A stretch of 64,000 bases of DNA from Tatumella terrea. Its GTDB lineage: Bacteria > Pseudomonadota > Gammaproteobacteria > Enterobacterales > Enterobacteriaceae. A program made the position numbers and the translations under genes. The stretch is taken from assembly GCF_039523755.1 (NCBI RefSeq), contig NZ_BAAAFX010000013.1, positions 414,320 to 478,319 on the forward strand. The letters are read 5' to 3'. Below, piece after piece: positions 15,765 through 24,161 of this stretch; position 1 is the first letter of the stretch; each line of letters starts with the position of its first letter. Under the pieces are notes generated by a model, which worked only from the letters and a program-made list of their open reading frames with translations, was not told where the DNA came from and ran no database searches.

Positions 15765-17612
15765 GTGTTAAACCGTTATCCTTTGTGGAAGTACATCATG
15801 CTGATCGTGGTTCTCCTGCTCGGTCTGCTGTATGCACTTCCCAACCTGTATGGTGAGGATCCGGCCGTGCAAGTCACTGGCGCGCGGGGTGCCGCCGCCA
15901 GTGAGCAAACGTTGGATCAGATCCAGAATATTCTCCGGCAGGACCATATCCAGAGCAAATCCATTGCCCTGGAAAATGGGGCCATTCTTGCCCGCTTTAA
16001 TAATACCGATATCCAGCTCCGTGCCCGTGAAGCTCTGGTGAGTGGCCTGGGTGACAACTACGTTGTGGCTCTGAACCTCGCCCCGGCAACCCCGGCGTGG
16101 CTGGCAATGCTGTCTGCCGATCCGATGAAACTGGGTCTGGACCTGCGTGGTGGTGTTCACTTCCTGATGGAAGTGGATATGGACACCGCACTGGGTAAGC
16201 TGCAGGAACAAAATTCCGACAGCCTGCGCAGTGATTTACGTGCTCAGAACATCCCGTATACCACGATCGGTAAAGCGCCTAACTATGGTGTCACCATCGG
16301 TTTCGCGAACGGGACTGATCGGGATAAAGCCATCAGCTACCTCACTCCGCGTCACAGTGACTTAGTCATTAACTCTGCAGGAAATAACGCCCTGACCGCA
16401 GTCATGACCGATGCACGGATGAGCGAAGCCCGTGAATATGCGGTTCAACAGAACATTAACATTCTGCGTAACCGTGTGAATCAGCTGGGTGTGGCAGAAC
16501 CGCTGGTTCAGCGCCAGGGAACTGACCGTATCGTGGTTGAGTTACCGGGTATCCAGGACACTGCGCGTGCTAAAGAGATCCTCGGCGCGACAGCAACGCT
16601 GGAGTTCCGTCCGGTCAACACCTCTGTTGATCCTGCGGCGGCAGCTCAGGGCCGTGTGCCAGGGGATTCTGAAGTTAAGATGACCCGTGATGGCCAGCCG
16701 GTGGTGCTGTACAAGCGTGTGATCCTGACCGGTGACCATATTACCGATTCCACGTCCAGTATGGATGAGTATAACCAGCCTCAGGTTAATATTTCCCTCG
16801 ACAGTGCCGGCGGAAATATGATGTCTGATTATACCAAGGACAATATCGGTAAACCGATGGCAACCCTGTTTGTGCAGTACAAAGACAGCGGTAAGAAAGA
16901 TGCCAAAGGTCGTGCGATTCTGGAAAAAGAAGAAGAAGTTATCAACGTGGCAAATATTCAGTCACGCCTGGGTAACAGCTTCCGCATTACCGGTATCAGC
17001 AATCCGAACGAAGCGCGTCAGTTATCGTTACTGTTACGTGCGGGAGCGCTGATTGCGCCGATTCAGATCGTTGAAGAACGTACCATCGGCCCGACCATGG
17101 GACAACAGAACATTAATCAGGGTCTGCATGCCTGCCTGTGGGGACTGATTGCCTCTATCCTGTTTATGGTCCTGTACTATAAAAAGTTTGGTGTGATTGC
17201 CACCACAGCGTTGATTGCCAACCTGGTTCTGATTGTCGGGATCATGTCGCTGCTGCCGGGGGCAACCTTAACCATGCCAGGTATTGCGGGGATAGTATTA
17301 ACCCTCGCGGTCGCCGTCGATGCGAATGTGTTGATTAACGAACGTATAAAAGAAGAACTTCGTAATGGTCGCAGTGTTCAGCAGGCTATTCACGAGGGAT
17401 ATCGTGGTGCGTTCTCCAGTATTGTCGATGCCAACGTTACGACGCTGATTACTGCAATCATCCTGTACGCCGTCGGTACCGGGTCCATCAAAGGATTCGC
17501 TATCACAACGGCCATCGGTGTTGCGACCTCCATGTTCACAGCAATTGTCGGGACACGTGCCATCGTGAACCTGCTGTATGGCGGCAAACGTATCAACAAG
17601 CTGTCAATTTGA
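15765..17612 (+). CDS. secD: Protein translocase subunit SecD
   Basis: SecD, with SecF, uses the proton-motive force to pull exported proteins through SecYEG. The GTG start at 15765 (MLNRYPLWKYIMLIVV) matches E. coli; 615 residues is the same length. One N-terminal membrane helix (about 7-26), a large periplasmic domain (including MKLGLDLRGGVHFLMEVDMD near 126) and five C-terminal helices from about 450 are visible. The conserved LAVAVDANVLINERIKEE around 514-531 is the proton-path signature with its aspartate. It is 10 bp upstream of secF. Confidence 0.98.
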   Translation: MLNRYPLWKYIMLIVVLLLGLLYALPNLYGEDPAVQVTGARGAAASEQTLDQIQNILRQDHIQSKSIALENGAILARFNNTDIQLRAREALVSGLGDNYVVALNLAPATPAWLAMLSADPMKLGLDLRGGVHFLMEVDMDTALGKLQEQNSDSLRSDLRAQNIPYTTIGKAPNYGVTIGFANGTDRDKAISYLTPRHSDLVINSAGNNALTAVMTDARMSEAREYAVQQNINILRNRVNQLGVAEPLVQRQGTDRIVVELPGIQDTARAKEILGATATLEFRPVNTSVDPAAAAQGRVPGDSEVKMTRDGQPVVLYKRVILTGDHITDSTSSMDEYNQPQVNISLDSAGGNMMSDYTKDNIGKPMATLFVQYKDSGKKDAKGRAILEKEEEVINVANIQSRLGNSFRITGISNPNEARQLSLLLRAGALIAPIQIVEERTIGPTMGQQNINQGLHACLWGLIASILFMVLYYKKFGVIATTALIANLVLIVGIMSLLPGATLTMPGIAGIVLTLAVAVDANVLINERIKEELRNGRSVQQAIHEGYRGAFSSIVDANVTTLITAIILYAVGTGSIKGFAITTAIGVATSMFTAIVGTRAIVNLLYGGKRINKLSI

Positions 17613-17622
17613 GGAGCGCGTA

Positions 17623-18591
17623 GTGGCACAGCAATATAGTGTTGAACAGTTAAATTATGGCCGTAAAGTCTACGACTTTATGCGCTGGGACTATGTGGCT
17701 TTCGCTATCTCCGGGATCCTGCTGATAGCGTCTGTCGTCGTGATGGGTGTCCGTGGTTTTAACTGGGGTCTGGATTTCACCGGCGGTACGGTGATTGAAA
17801 TTACTCTGGAGAAACCCGGCGAGCTGGATACCATGCGTCAGGCATTACAACATGCCGGATTCATGGAGCCGGAAGTCCAGAACTTCGGCAGCAGCCGTGA
17901 TGTGATGGTGCGCTTGTCCCCGCATGCCGGAAATACCGGACAGGAACTGGGGAACAAGGTTGTCTCTGTCATAAATCAGGCCACCAGCCAGACGGCAATA
18001 GTCAAACGTATCGAGTTTGTCGGACCGAGTGTCGGCAGTGATCTCGCCCAGGCCGGGGGCATGGCATTACTTGTCGCGCTGATCTGTATCCTGGTCTATG
18101 TCGGTTTCCGCTTTGAGTGGCGACTGGCATTGGGGGCAGTGCTGGCACTGGCGCACGACGTGGTGATCACGATGGGGATCCTCTCGCTGTTCCATATCGA
18201 GATTGACCTGACCATCATCGCATCACTGATGTCGGTTATCGGTTACTCGCTGAACGACAGCATCGTGGTCTCTGACCGTATTCGTGAGAACTTCCGCAAG
18301 ATCCGCCGTGGAACCCCGTACGACATCGTCAATGTCTCGCTGACGCAGACACTGAGCCGTACCATTATGACCTCAGCGACCACGCTGGTGGTGGTACTGA
18401 TGTTGTTCCTGTTCGGTGGCGAATTACTGCGTGGCTTCTCGCTGACCATGTTAATCGGTGTCACCATCGGTACAGTGTCATCCATTTATGTGGCCTCTGC
18501 CCTGGCACTGAAGCTGGGCATGAAGCGTGAACATATGCTGGTTCAGAAAGTTGAAAAAGAGGGGGCGGATCAGAAATCGTTGTTACCGTAA
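17623..18591 (+). CDS. secF: Protein translocase subunit SecF
   Basis: Partner of SecD. The start chosen is GTG at 17623 (MAQQYSVEQLNYGRKVYDFMRWD), which gives 322 residues (E. coli 323) and follows GAGGAG; an ATG further upstream at 17578 lies inside secD and adds a non-family tail. Six membrane helices are visible, with the signature GLDFTGGTVIEITLEKP near 50 and SVIGYSLNDSIVVSDRIREN around 220. The gene ends in a terminator, closing the queA-to-secF cluster. Confidence 0.98.
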   Translation: MAQQYSVEQLNYGRKVYDFMRWDYVAFAISGILLIASVVVMGVRGFNWGLDFTGGTVIEITLEKPGELDTMRQALQHAGFMEPEVQNFGSSRDVMVRLSPHAGNTGQELGNKVVSVINQATSQTAIVKRIEFVGPSVGSDLAQAGGMALLVALICILVYVGFRFEWRLALGAVLALAHDVVITMGILSLFHIEIDLTIIASLMSVIGYSLNDSIVVSDRIRENFRKIRRGTPYDIVNVSLTQTLSRTIMTSATTLVVVLMLFLFGGELLRGFSLTMLIGVTIGTVSSIYVASALALKLGMKREHMLVQKVEKEGADQKSLLP

Positions 18592-18614
18592 TACGATTTC
18601 CCGTCATAACTCTG

Positions 18615-18645
18615 AAAAAGGCAGCCCGCAGGGGCTGCCTTTTTT
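18615..18645 (+). terminator. Rho-independent terminator of secF operon
   Basis: The stem AGGCAGCCC/GGGCTGCCT with GCAG loop, flanked by A and T runs, lies 24 bp after the secF stop. Confidence 0.93.
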
Positions 18646-18731
18646 ATGGTCTGAGTCGTCTGCCACACCTCACACAAGCCCCGGTCATGGCAAACTGTCA
18701 TCATGAGAGATGACATCCGTCCCTTAACCAC

Positions 18732-18762
18732 AAAACGCCCGATGAAGTTCATCAGGCGTTTT
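18732..18762 (-). terminator. Likely terminator of the kbp-yajI transcript
   Basis: A long imperfect stem, AAAACGCC with GGCGTTTT and inner GATGAA/TTCATC arms, lies 44 bp beyond the yajI stop. A-rich and T-rich flanks allow function on either strand. Confidence 0.8.
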
Positions 18763-18805
18763 ACCGTCACAAAACGGTCGATCTATCTCAGGATTGCCCG
18801 CCCGG

Positions 18806-19357
18806 TTAACGGGGGCGCGTAACCGCGGCTGAGATTTCCGGCATAAACTGATGCACATTGACCACCAGCACCCGGCCCTCTTTAAGCCTGATTTCCGGCA
18901 GAATAAAGCGGGCCTGTTCCGACGGCGCCAATGGAACCGCCCGCTGTAACACCTGGCGTTTCACAATCACCGGGACAGCATTCCGGTATCCCTGTTCATC
19001 AGAGACCGTCGCCAGTTCGGCCGTGATCGTGAAGGGGGGCAGCGACCAGGTCTGCTGGTTTTTAACCAGTAATACCGGCAAGCCCCCGGGACTTACCGGA
19101 GCCAGTTTTGTCAGCACCTTACCTTGCGCGGTAACGAGTGACACCGCACTGTCCGCCAGAGGCAGCAGCCAGGCGCCGCGGGTGGACACCGCATTGAGTT
19201 GCCGCTGATAAGCCAAAGCCTCTGACTGAGCAGATAACCGGCTCAGATCCCGGTTCAGCTGGCCGACACTGTCGGTCAGCCGGGCCGGGGGCTGCGACGA
19301 ACTGCACCCCGCAAGTAATAACGAAACGGCAATGATGCTGAGGCTGGTTTTCTTCAT
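18806..19357 (-). CDS. yajI: YajI-like lipoprotein (DUF3251 type)
   Basis: The start at 19357 gives a 183-residue protein with a lipoprotein signal peptide MKKTSLSIIAVSLLLAGC, lipidated at Cys18. The position before nrdR and the length fit YajI of E. coli (about 180 residues), an envelope lipoprotein of unknown function. After the signal there is a short helical stretch (LTDSVGQLNRDLSRLSAQSEAL) and then a beta-rich body with EIRLKEGRVLVVNVHQF. An upstream ATG at 19492 was rejected because it would bury the signal sequence. The gene starts 7 bp after the kbp stop, so the two are probably co-transcribed. Confidence 0.75.
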   Translation of the reverse strand: MKKTSLSIIAVSLLLAGCSSSQPPARLTDSVGQLNRDLSRLSAQSEALAYQRQLNAVSTRGAWLLPLADSAVSLVTAQGKVLTKLAPVSPGGLPVLLVKNQQTWSLPPFTITAELATVSDEQGYRNAVPVIVKRQVLQRAVPLAPSEQARFILPEIRLKEGRVLVVNVHQFMPEISAAVTRPR

Positions 19358-19364
19358 GCGAATA

Positions 19365-19799
19365 TTATGCCTGAGGAATGCGCAGTGCCTGACCCGGATA
19401 AATTTTGTCCGGACTGGAGAGCATAGGCTTGTTCGCTTCAAAAATTTTATTGTACTGGTTAGCATCCCCGTAAACCTGCTTAGAGATAGCACTCAGGGTG
19501 TCTCCGGATTTTACGGTGTAGATCGTCGGTGCCGTTTCCGGGCCGTCGGTGCTGACTTTGTCATCCACATGGGTGATCCCCGCCACATTACCGACGGCAA
19601 CCAGAATTTTTTCTTTCAGTTCCTGGCTCAGGCCATCACCGGTCACGGTGGCTGTCCCGTCATTGACACTGACATTCACTTTATCGCTGTCAGGCAGGCC
19701 CAGTTTTTTTAAATGATCCTGGATCTTGCTGCCATCGTCTGCAGAGACAGAATCCCATAATTTTTCGCCAGCTTCTTTAACAAAACTAAATAAACCCAT
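19365..19799 (-). CDS. kbp: Potassium-binding protein Kbp (YgaU), BON and LysM domains
   Basis: The 144-residue protein matches E. coli Kbp/YgaU (149), a cytoplasmic K+-binding protein. The N-terminus MGLFSFVKEAGEKLWD is followed by a BON domain (about 24-85, KVNVSVNDGTATVTGDG) and a LysM domain (about 92-142, YTVKSGDTLSAISKQVYG, ending KIYPGQALRIP). There is no signal peptide. In E. coli ygaU is far from this locus, so its position directly upstream of yajI is unusual. It is divergent from nrdR across 182 bp. Confidence 0.95.
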   Translation of the reverse strand: MGLFSFVKEAGEKLWDSVSADDGSKIQDHLKKLGLPDSDKVNVSVNDGTATVTGDGLSQELKEKILVAVGNVAGITHVDDKVSTDGPETAPTIYTVKSGDTLSAISKQVYGDANQYNKIFEANKPMLSSPDKIYPGQALRIPQA

Positions 19800-19981
19800 A
19801 CTGATTGACTCCTGATTTTTTTGAGGATCTTTACGATAAACACATTAAGCATAGTCGTAAACAGTGATAAAGAATAACGCGGTTACGGCAAAATGAAAGT
19901 CACCGCACGTGAATACATTTAGTTAACGATGTCTTCGGGTTACACTAGACTGAATGATTACTTAAGCCCGGGAATAATTCG

Positions 19982-20440
19982 ATGCATTGTCCGTTTTGCG
20001 CAGCCGTAGATACCAAGGTCATAGACTCCCGACTGGTCAGTGAGGGTTCATCGGTACGTCGTCGTCGTCAGTGTCTGGTCTGCCATGAACGGTTTACCAC
20101 GTTTGAGGTGGCAGAACTGGTGATGCCCAGAGTGGTAAAAAGTGACGATGTGCGTGAACCCTTTGACGAAGATAAGCTGGTACGCGGCATGATGAAGGCA
20201 CTGGAGAAGCGTCCGGTAAGTTCAGACGCGCTGGACAGTGCCGTTCACCGGATCAAAGCGCATCTGCGGGCCACCGGAGAGAGAGAGGTCCCCAGTAAAA
20301 TGCTGGGTAACCTGGTGATGGATGAACTGAAAATGCTGGATAAAGTGGCCTATATCCGCTTTGCCTCTGTGTATCGCAGTTTTGAGGATATCCGCGAATT
20401 CGGCGAAGAGATTGCCCGTTTACAGGATAAACGTGAATGA
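19982..20440 (+). CDS. nrdR: Transcriptional repressor NrdR
   Basis: NrdR represses ribonucleotide reductase operons when bound to dATP/ATP. The 152-residue protein has an N-terminal zinc ribbon with Cys3, Cys6, Cys31 and Cys34 (CPFC and CLVC), the basic VRRRRQ stretch, and an ATP-cone domain from about residue 47 (PRVVKSDDVREPFDEDKL). The stop overlaps the ribD start by 4 nt (ATGA at 20437-20440), so the genes are coupled as in E. coli. Confidence 0.98.
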   Translation: MHCPFCAAVDTKVIDSRLVSEGSSVRRRRQCLVCHERFTTFEVAELVMPRVVKSDDVREPFDEDKLVRGMMKALEKRPVSSDALDSAVHRIKAHLRATGEREVPSKMLGNLVMDELKMLDKVAYIRFASVYRSFEDIREFGEEIARLQDKRE

Positions 20441-21540
20441 CTGATCAGGTATTTATGGCCAGGGCGCTGGAGCTGGCCAGACGCGGCCGCTTTACCACCG
20501 CCCCTAACCCGAATGTCGGATGTGTGATTGTCCGGGACGGGCAGATTGTCGGGGAAGGCTGGCATCAGCGGGCCGGGGAACCTCACGCCGAGGTCCATGC
20601 GCTGCGTGCCGCCGGAGACGCGGCCCGGGGTGCCACGGCCTATGTTACGCTGGAGCCGTGCAGCCATTTTGGCCGAACCCCCCCGTGTTGTGATGCCTTA
20701 ATTGCGGCAGGCGTCTCCCGTGTGGTGGCCGCGATGCAGGATCCGAATCCGGAAGTAGCGGGGCGGGGACTCTATCGTCTGCGCCAGGCCGGCATTGAGG
20801 TCAGTCATGGTCTGATGCAACAGGACGCCGAGGCCCTGAACCGCGGTTTTCTGAAACGTATGCGCACCGGGTTTCCGTGGGTACAGTTAAAACTGGGGGC
20901 TTCGCTGGATGGCCGAACGGCCATGGCGAGTGGCGAGAGCCAGTGGATCACTTCCGCGGCCGCACGCAGGGATGTGCAGCACTTCCGCGCACAGAGCCAC
21001 GCCATTCTCAGCACGGCTAAAACGGTCATTGCCGATAATGCGGCCCTGACCGTGCGTGCGGGTTCACTGGACAGTGAGACACTGACGGCCATCGGCGGTG
21101 CCACTCACCTTCGCCAGCCTGTCCGTGTGATAGCCGACCGGCAGCAGCAATTACAGCCTTCACAGTCGGTGTTTTCCGGGCCAGGTGACACCTGGCTGAT
21201 ACGCTCCCGTCCCGAGGGAGAATGGCCGGAGACAGTGAAGCAGATAGTGGTGCCGGAACACGACGGAGGGTTTGACCTCGTGGCACTGATGATGCAGTTA
21301 GGCCGCCAGCAGATTAACAGTGTCTGGACGGAAGCCGGTGCGACACTGGCTGGCGCGCTGATACGCGCGGGGGTGGTGGATGAACTGATTGTTTACCTGG
21401 CACCGAAGCTTCTCGGTAATGAAGCCCGCGGGCTATGTGCCTTACCGGGGCTCACCCGGCTGGCCGATGCCCCGGCATTTTGTTTTGAGGATGTTCGCCG
21501 TATCGGTGATGACTTGCGGGTTATTTTACGCCCTGAATAA
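20437..21540 (+). CDS. ribD: Bifunctional riboflavin biosynthesis deaminase/reductase RibD
   Basis: RibD deaminates and then reduces the pyrimidine intermediate of riboflavin synthesis. The 367-residue length equals E. coli. The N-terminal deaminase domain has the zinc-site motifs HAEVHAL and PCSHFGRTPPCCDALI; the C-terminal reductase begins around 145 with LKLGASLDGRTAM. It overlaps nrdR by 4 nt. The 110-bp gap to ribH has no obvious terminator. Confidence 0.98.
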   Translation: MTDQVFMARALELARRGRFTTAPNPNVGCVIVRDGQIVGEGWHQRAGEPHAEVHALRAAGDAARGATAYVTLEPCSHFGRTPPCCDALIAAGVSRVVAAMQDPNPEVAGRGLYRLRQAGIEVSHGLMQQDAEALNRGFLKRMRTGFPWVQLKLGASLDGRTAMASGESQWITSAAARRDVQHFRAQSHAILSTAKTVIADNAALTVRAGSLDSETLTAIGGATHLRQPVRVIADRQQQLQPSQSVFSGPGDTWLIRSRPEGEWPETVKQIVVPEHDGGFDLVALMMQLGRQQINSVWTEAGATLAGALIRAGVVDELIVYLAPKLLGNEARGLCALPGLTRLADAPAFCFEDVRRIGDDLRVILRPE

Positions 21541-21650
21541 GAGTTTGCGCAAAAGCGAGAGCAGAGCGCGAAAGAGTATGCTAAAATTCGCCCCCCTTGC
21601 CGGGCGACCCGACTTTTACCTGAAAGCGATTTTTACCTGAAAGGAAGTGT

Positions 21651-22121
21651 ATGAAAATTATCGAAGCTGCTGTAGCAACGCCTGAAGCTAACGTTGCCAT
21701 TGTCATTGCCCGTTTTAATAATTTTATCAATGACAGCCTGCTGAACGGTGCTATCGATGCGCTGAAACGTATTGGTCAGGTGAAAGATGAAAATATTACC
21801 GTCGTCTGGGTTCCCGGAGCTTACGAATTACCTCTGGCTGCGCGCGCGCTGTGCAACACCGGTAAATATAATGCGGTGATCGCGCTCGGAACCGTGATCC
21901 GTGGCGGAACAGCCCACTTTGAATTTGTGGCCGGGGAAGCCAGTTCCGGTATTGCCAATGTGGCAATGAACAGCGACATTCCTGTCGCTTTCGGGGTGTT
22001 AACAACCGAAAATATCGAGCAGGCTATTGAGCGTGCCGGTACTAAAGCGGGTAATAAAGGTGCCGAAGCGGCACTGACCGCACTTGAAATGATTAATGTT
22101 TTAGAAGCTATTAACGCCTGA
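21651..22121 (+). CDS. ribH: 6,7-dimethyl-8-ribityllumazine synthase RibH (RibE of E. coli)
   Basis: This enzyme condenses the RibD product derivative with dihydroxybutanone phosphate to form lumazine. The 156 residues match the family. VIARFNNFINDSLLNGA, VWVPGAYELPLAA and GTVIRGGTAHFEFVAG are the usual substrate-site motifs, with the catalytic His in the last one. An AAGGAAG site precedes the ATG. nusB follows after 16 bp. Confidence 0.98.
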   Translation: MKIIEAAVATPEANVAIVIARFNNFINDSLLNGAIDALKRIGQVKDENITVVWVPGAYELPLAARALCNTGKYNAVIALGTVIRGGTAHFEFVAGEASSGIANVAMNSDIPVAFGVLTTENIEQAIERAGTKAGNKGAEAALTALEMINVLEAINA

Positions 22122-22137
22122 TCTTAAGGGGAATTTT

Positions 22138-22557
22138 GTGAAACCTGCTGCTCGCCGCCGTGCCCGGGAGTGTGCCCTCCAGGCACTCTATTCCTGGCAG
22201 ATATCCAATAATGACATTTCCGATGTGGAATACCAGTTTCTGGCGGAACAGGACGTCAAAGATGTTGATGTTAACTATTTCCGCGAAATACTGGCGGGTG
22301 TCGCGAACAACAGTGCCTACCTTGATGGTCTGATGCAGCCTTACCTGACCCGTCGTCTGGAAGAGCTGGGCCAGGTTGAAAAAGCCGCATTACGTATTGC
22401 GCTGTATGAACTGAGCAAGCGTGACGACGTGCCTTATAAAGTCGCTATCAACGAAGGTATTGAACTGGCGAAGGTCTTTGGTGCCGAAGACAGCCATAAG
22501 TTTGTGAATGGCGTTCTGGATAAAGCAGCACCACAAATTCGTCCGAATCGTAAGTAA
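22138..22557 (+). CDS. nusB: Transcription antitermination factor NusB
   Basis: NusB binds boxA RNA with NusE (S10) to prevent premature termination in rRNA operons. The GTG start at 22138 (MKPAARRRARECALQAL) and 139 residues equal E. coli. The C-terminal part with EDSHKFVNGVLDKAAP is conserved. A small terminator follows, but thiL starts only 65 bp further on the same strand. Confidence 0.98.
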   Translation: MKPAARRRARECALQALYSWQISNNDISDVEYQFLAEQDVKDVDVNYFREILAGVANNSAYLDGLMQPYLTRRLEELGQVEKAALRIALYELSKRDDVPYKVAINEGIELAKVFGAEDSHKFVNGVLDKAAPQIRPNRK

Positions 22558-22565
22558 TGATACTC

Positions 22566-22588
22566 AGGCCGGTTCTCCGGCCTTTTTT
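22566..22588 (+). terminator. Small hairpin terminator between nusB and thiL
   Basis: The stem AGGCCGG/CCGGCCT with TTCT loop is followed by a run of Ts. It may attenuate rather than stop transcription into thiL. Confidence 0.75.
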
Positions 22589-22622
22589 ATATCAATAACG
22601 TACCTGTTGAGTGATCCCGCTT

Positions 22623-23600
22623 ATGTCCTGTGGCGAATTTGAGCTCATTGCTCGTTATTTTAATCGTGTTACCAGCTCGCGTCGTGATGTCATCAAAGGC
22701 ATCGGAGACGATTGTGCTCTTCTTAATGTCCCTGAAAAAAAGACCCTGGCGATCAGTACCGATACGCTGGTGGAAGGGATACATTTCCTGCGTGATATTC
22801 ATCCTTCCGATCTTGGCTATAAAGCCTTAGCGGTAAATCTCAGTGATCTTGCGGCGATGGGGGCAGACCCTGCCTGGCTGACACTGGCACTGACGTTACC
22901 ATCGGTCGATGAGGCGTGGTTACAGGCATTCAGTGACAGCCTGTTTGAACTGCTGGATTACTACGACATGCAACTGGTCGGCGGAGATACGACCCGTGGC
23001 CCGCTCAGTATGACGCTGGGTATTCACGGGCTGGTTCCGGAAGGGCGGGCACTGAAACGCAATGGTGCCAAACCGGGTGACTGGATCTTTGTGACCGGTA
23101 CCCTGGGGGACAGCGCCGCCGGGCTGGCACTGTTACAGCATCATGTCCGTACCGACGACCCGGCCATCTATGAGGCGCTGATCAAGCGCCATCTCCGTCC
23201 GGTCCCCCGCATCCTGCAGGGCCAGGCGCTGCGTGATCTCGCCACGTCAGCGATAGATATTTCGGACGGTCTGCTGGCGGATATCGGACATATTCTGAAG
23301 AACAGCCGGGTCGGTGCCAGAATCAACATCGATACCTTGCCACTCTCTACCGCACTGACCGAAGGGTTCGGTAAAGAGCAGGCACAACGCTGGGCGCTCG
23401 GTGGTGGTGAAGATTATGAGCTATGTTTCACCGTACCGGAGATCAATCGCGGTGCGCTGGCGGTCTCCCTTGACCACCTCGGTGTTCCCTATCACTGTAT
23501 CGGCCAGATAGCGCCGGAAAGTGAAGGGCTGGTGCTGCTGGATCAGGGTAAGCCTGCCACGCTTCATGTGAAAGGATACGATCATTTTGGCCGGAAATAG
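22623..23600 (+). CDS. thiL: Thiamine-monophosphate kinase ThiL
   Basis: ThiL phosphorylates thiamine monophosphate to the active diphosphate. The ATG at 22623 (MSCGEFELIARYF) gives 325 residues, the E. coli length; the in-frame GTG at 22611 would add four residues the family lacks. Typical motifs are GIGDDCALL, ISTDTLVEG, NLSDLAAMGADPAW and GGDTTRGPLS. The 3' end overlaps pgpA by 14 bp. Confidence 0.97.
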   Translation: MSCGEFELIARYFNRVTSSRRDVIKGIGDDCALLNVPEKKTLAISTDTLVEGIHFLRDIHPSDLGYKALAVNLSDLAAMGADPAWLTLALTLPSVDEAWLQAFSDSLFELLDYYDMQLVGGDTTRGPLSMTLGIHGLVPEGRALKRNGAKPGDWIFVTGTLGDSAAGLALLQHHVRTDDPAIYEALIKRHLRPVPRILQGQALRDLATSAIDISDGLLADIGHILKNSRVGARINIDTLPLSTALTEGFGKEQAQRWALGGGEDYELCFTVPEINRGALAVSLDHLGVPYHCIGQIAPESEGLVLLDQGKPATLHVKGYDHFGRK

Positions 23601-24096
23601 ACAACAAGTTATCTCACGTCTGCGACTGAGTAACCCGTGGCACCTCCTCGCCGTAGGTTTCGGTAGCGGACTCAGCCCGGTGATGCCGGGCACGACCGGG
23701 TCACTGGCGGCGATCCCGTTCTGGTATTTTCTGATCCAGCTGCCGCAGGAACTCTATTATCTGATCGTGTTACTGGGGATCTGTCTGGGGGTCTATCTCT
23801 GCCACAGAACCGCAAAAGATATGGGTGTGCACGATCATGGCAGTATTGTCTGGGATGAATTTATCGGTATGTGGATAACGCTGGTGGCGATCCCGAATCA
23901 TCACTGGCAATGGATAGCGATCGGATTCGTGGTGTTCCGCGTTTTTGATATCTGGAAACCCTGGCCTATCCGCTGGTTTGACCGCAATGTCCGGGGCGGA
24001 ATGGGGATTATGGTCGATGATATTGTCGCCGGGGTGATCTCTGCGGCGTTAATCTTTGCGATGGCACACTACTTTCCTGCCTTCATTCCCTTCTGA
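23587..24096 (+). CDS. pgpA: Phosphatidylglycerophosphatase A PgpA
   Basis: PgpA dephosphorylates phosphatidylglycerophosphate to phosphatidylglycerol in the inner membrane. The 169-residue protein has SNPWHLLAVGFGSGLSPVMP near the N-terminus, then four hydrophobic segments and the conserved MGVHDHGSIVWDEFIGMW and WDI-type FDIWKPWPIRW stretches. The start is TTG at 23587, inside the end of thiL; no better ATG or GTG precedes the conserved region. Confidence 0.95.
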   Translation: MAGNRQQVISRLRLSNPWHLLAVGFGSGLSPVMPGTTGSLAAIPFWYFLIQLPQELYYLIVLLGICLGVYLCHRTAKDMGVHDHGSIVWDEFIGMWITLVAIPNHHWQWIAIGFVVFRVFDIWKPWPIRWFDRNVRGGMGIMVDDIVAGVISAALIFAMAHYFPAFIPF

Positions 24097-24161
24097 TTAA
24101 GCATCACCGGGTCAGAAAGCAGTCAGATTCGGCACACAGGTTGCCGAATCTGACTTACCGC

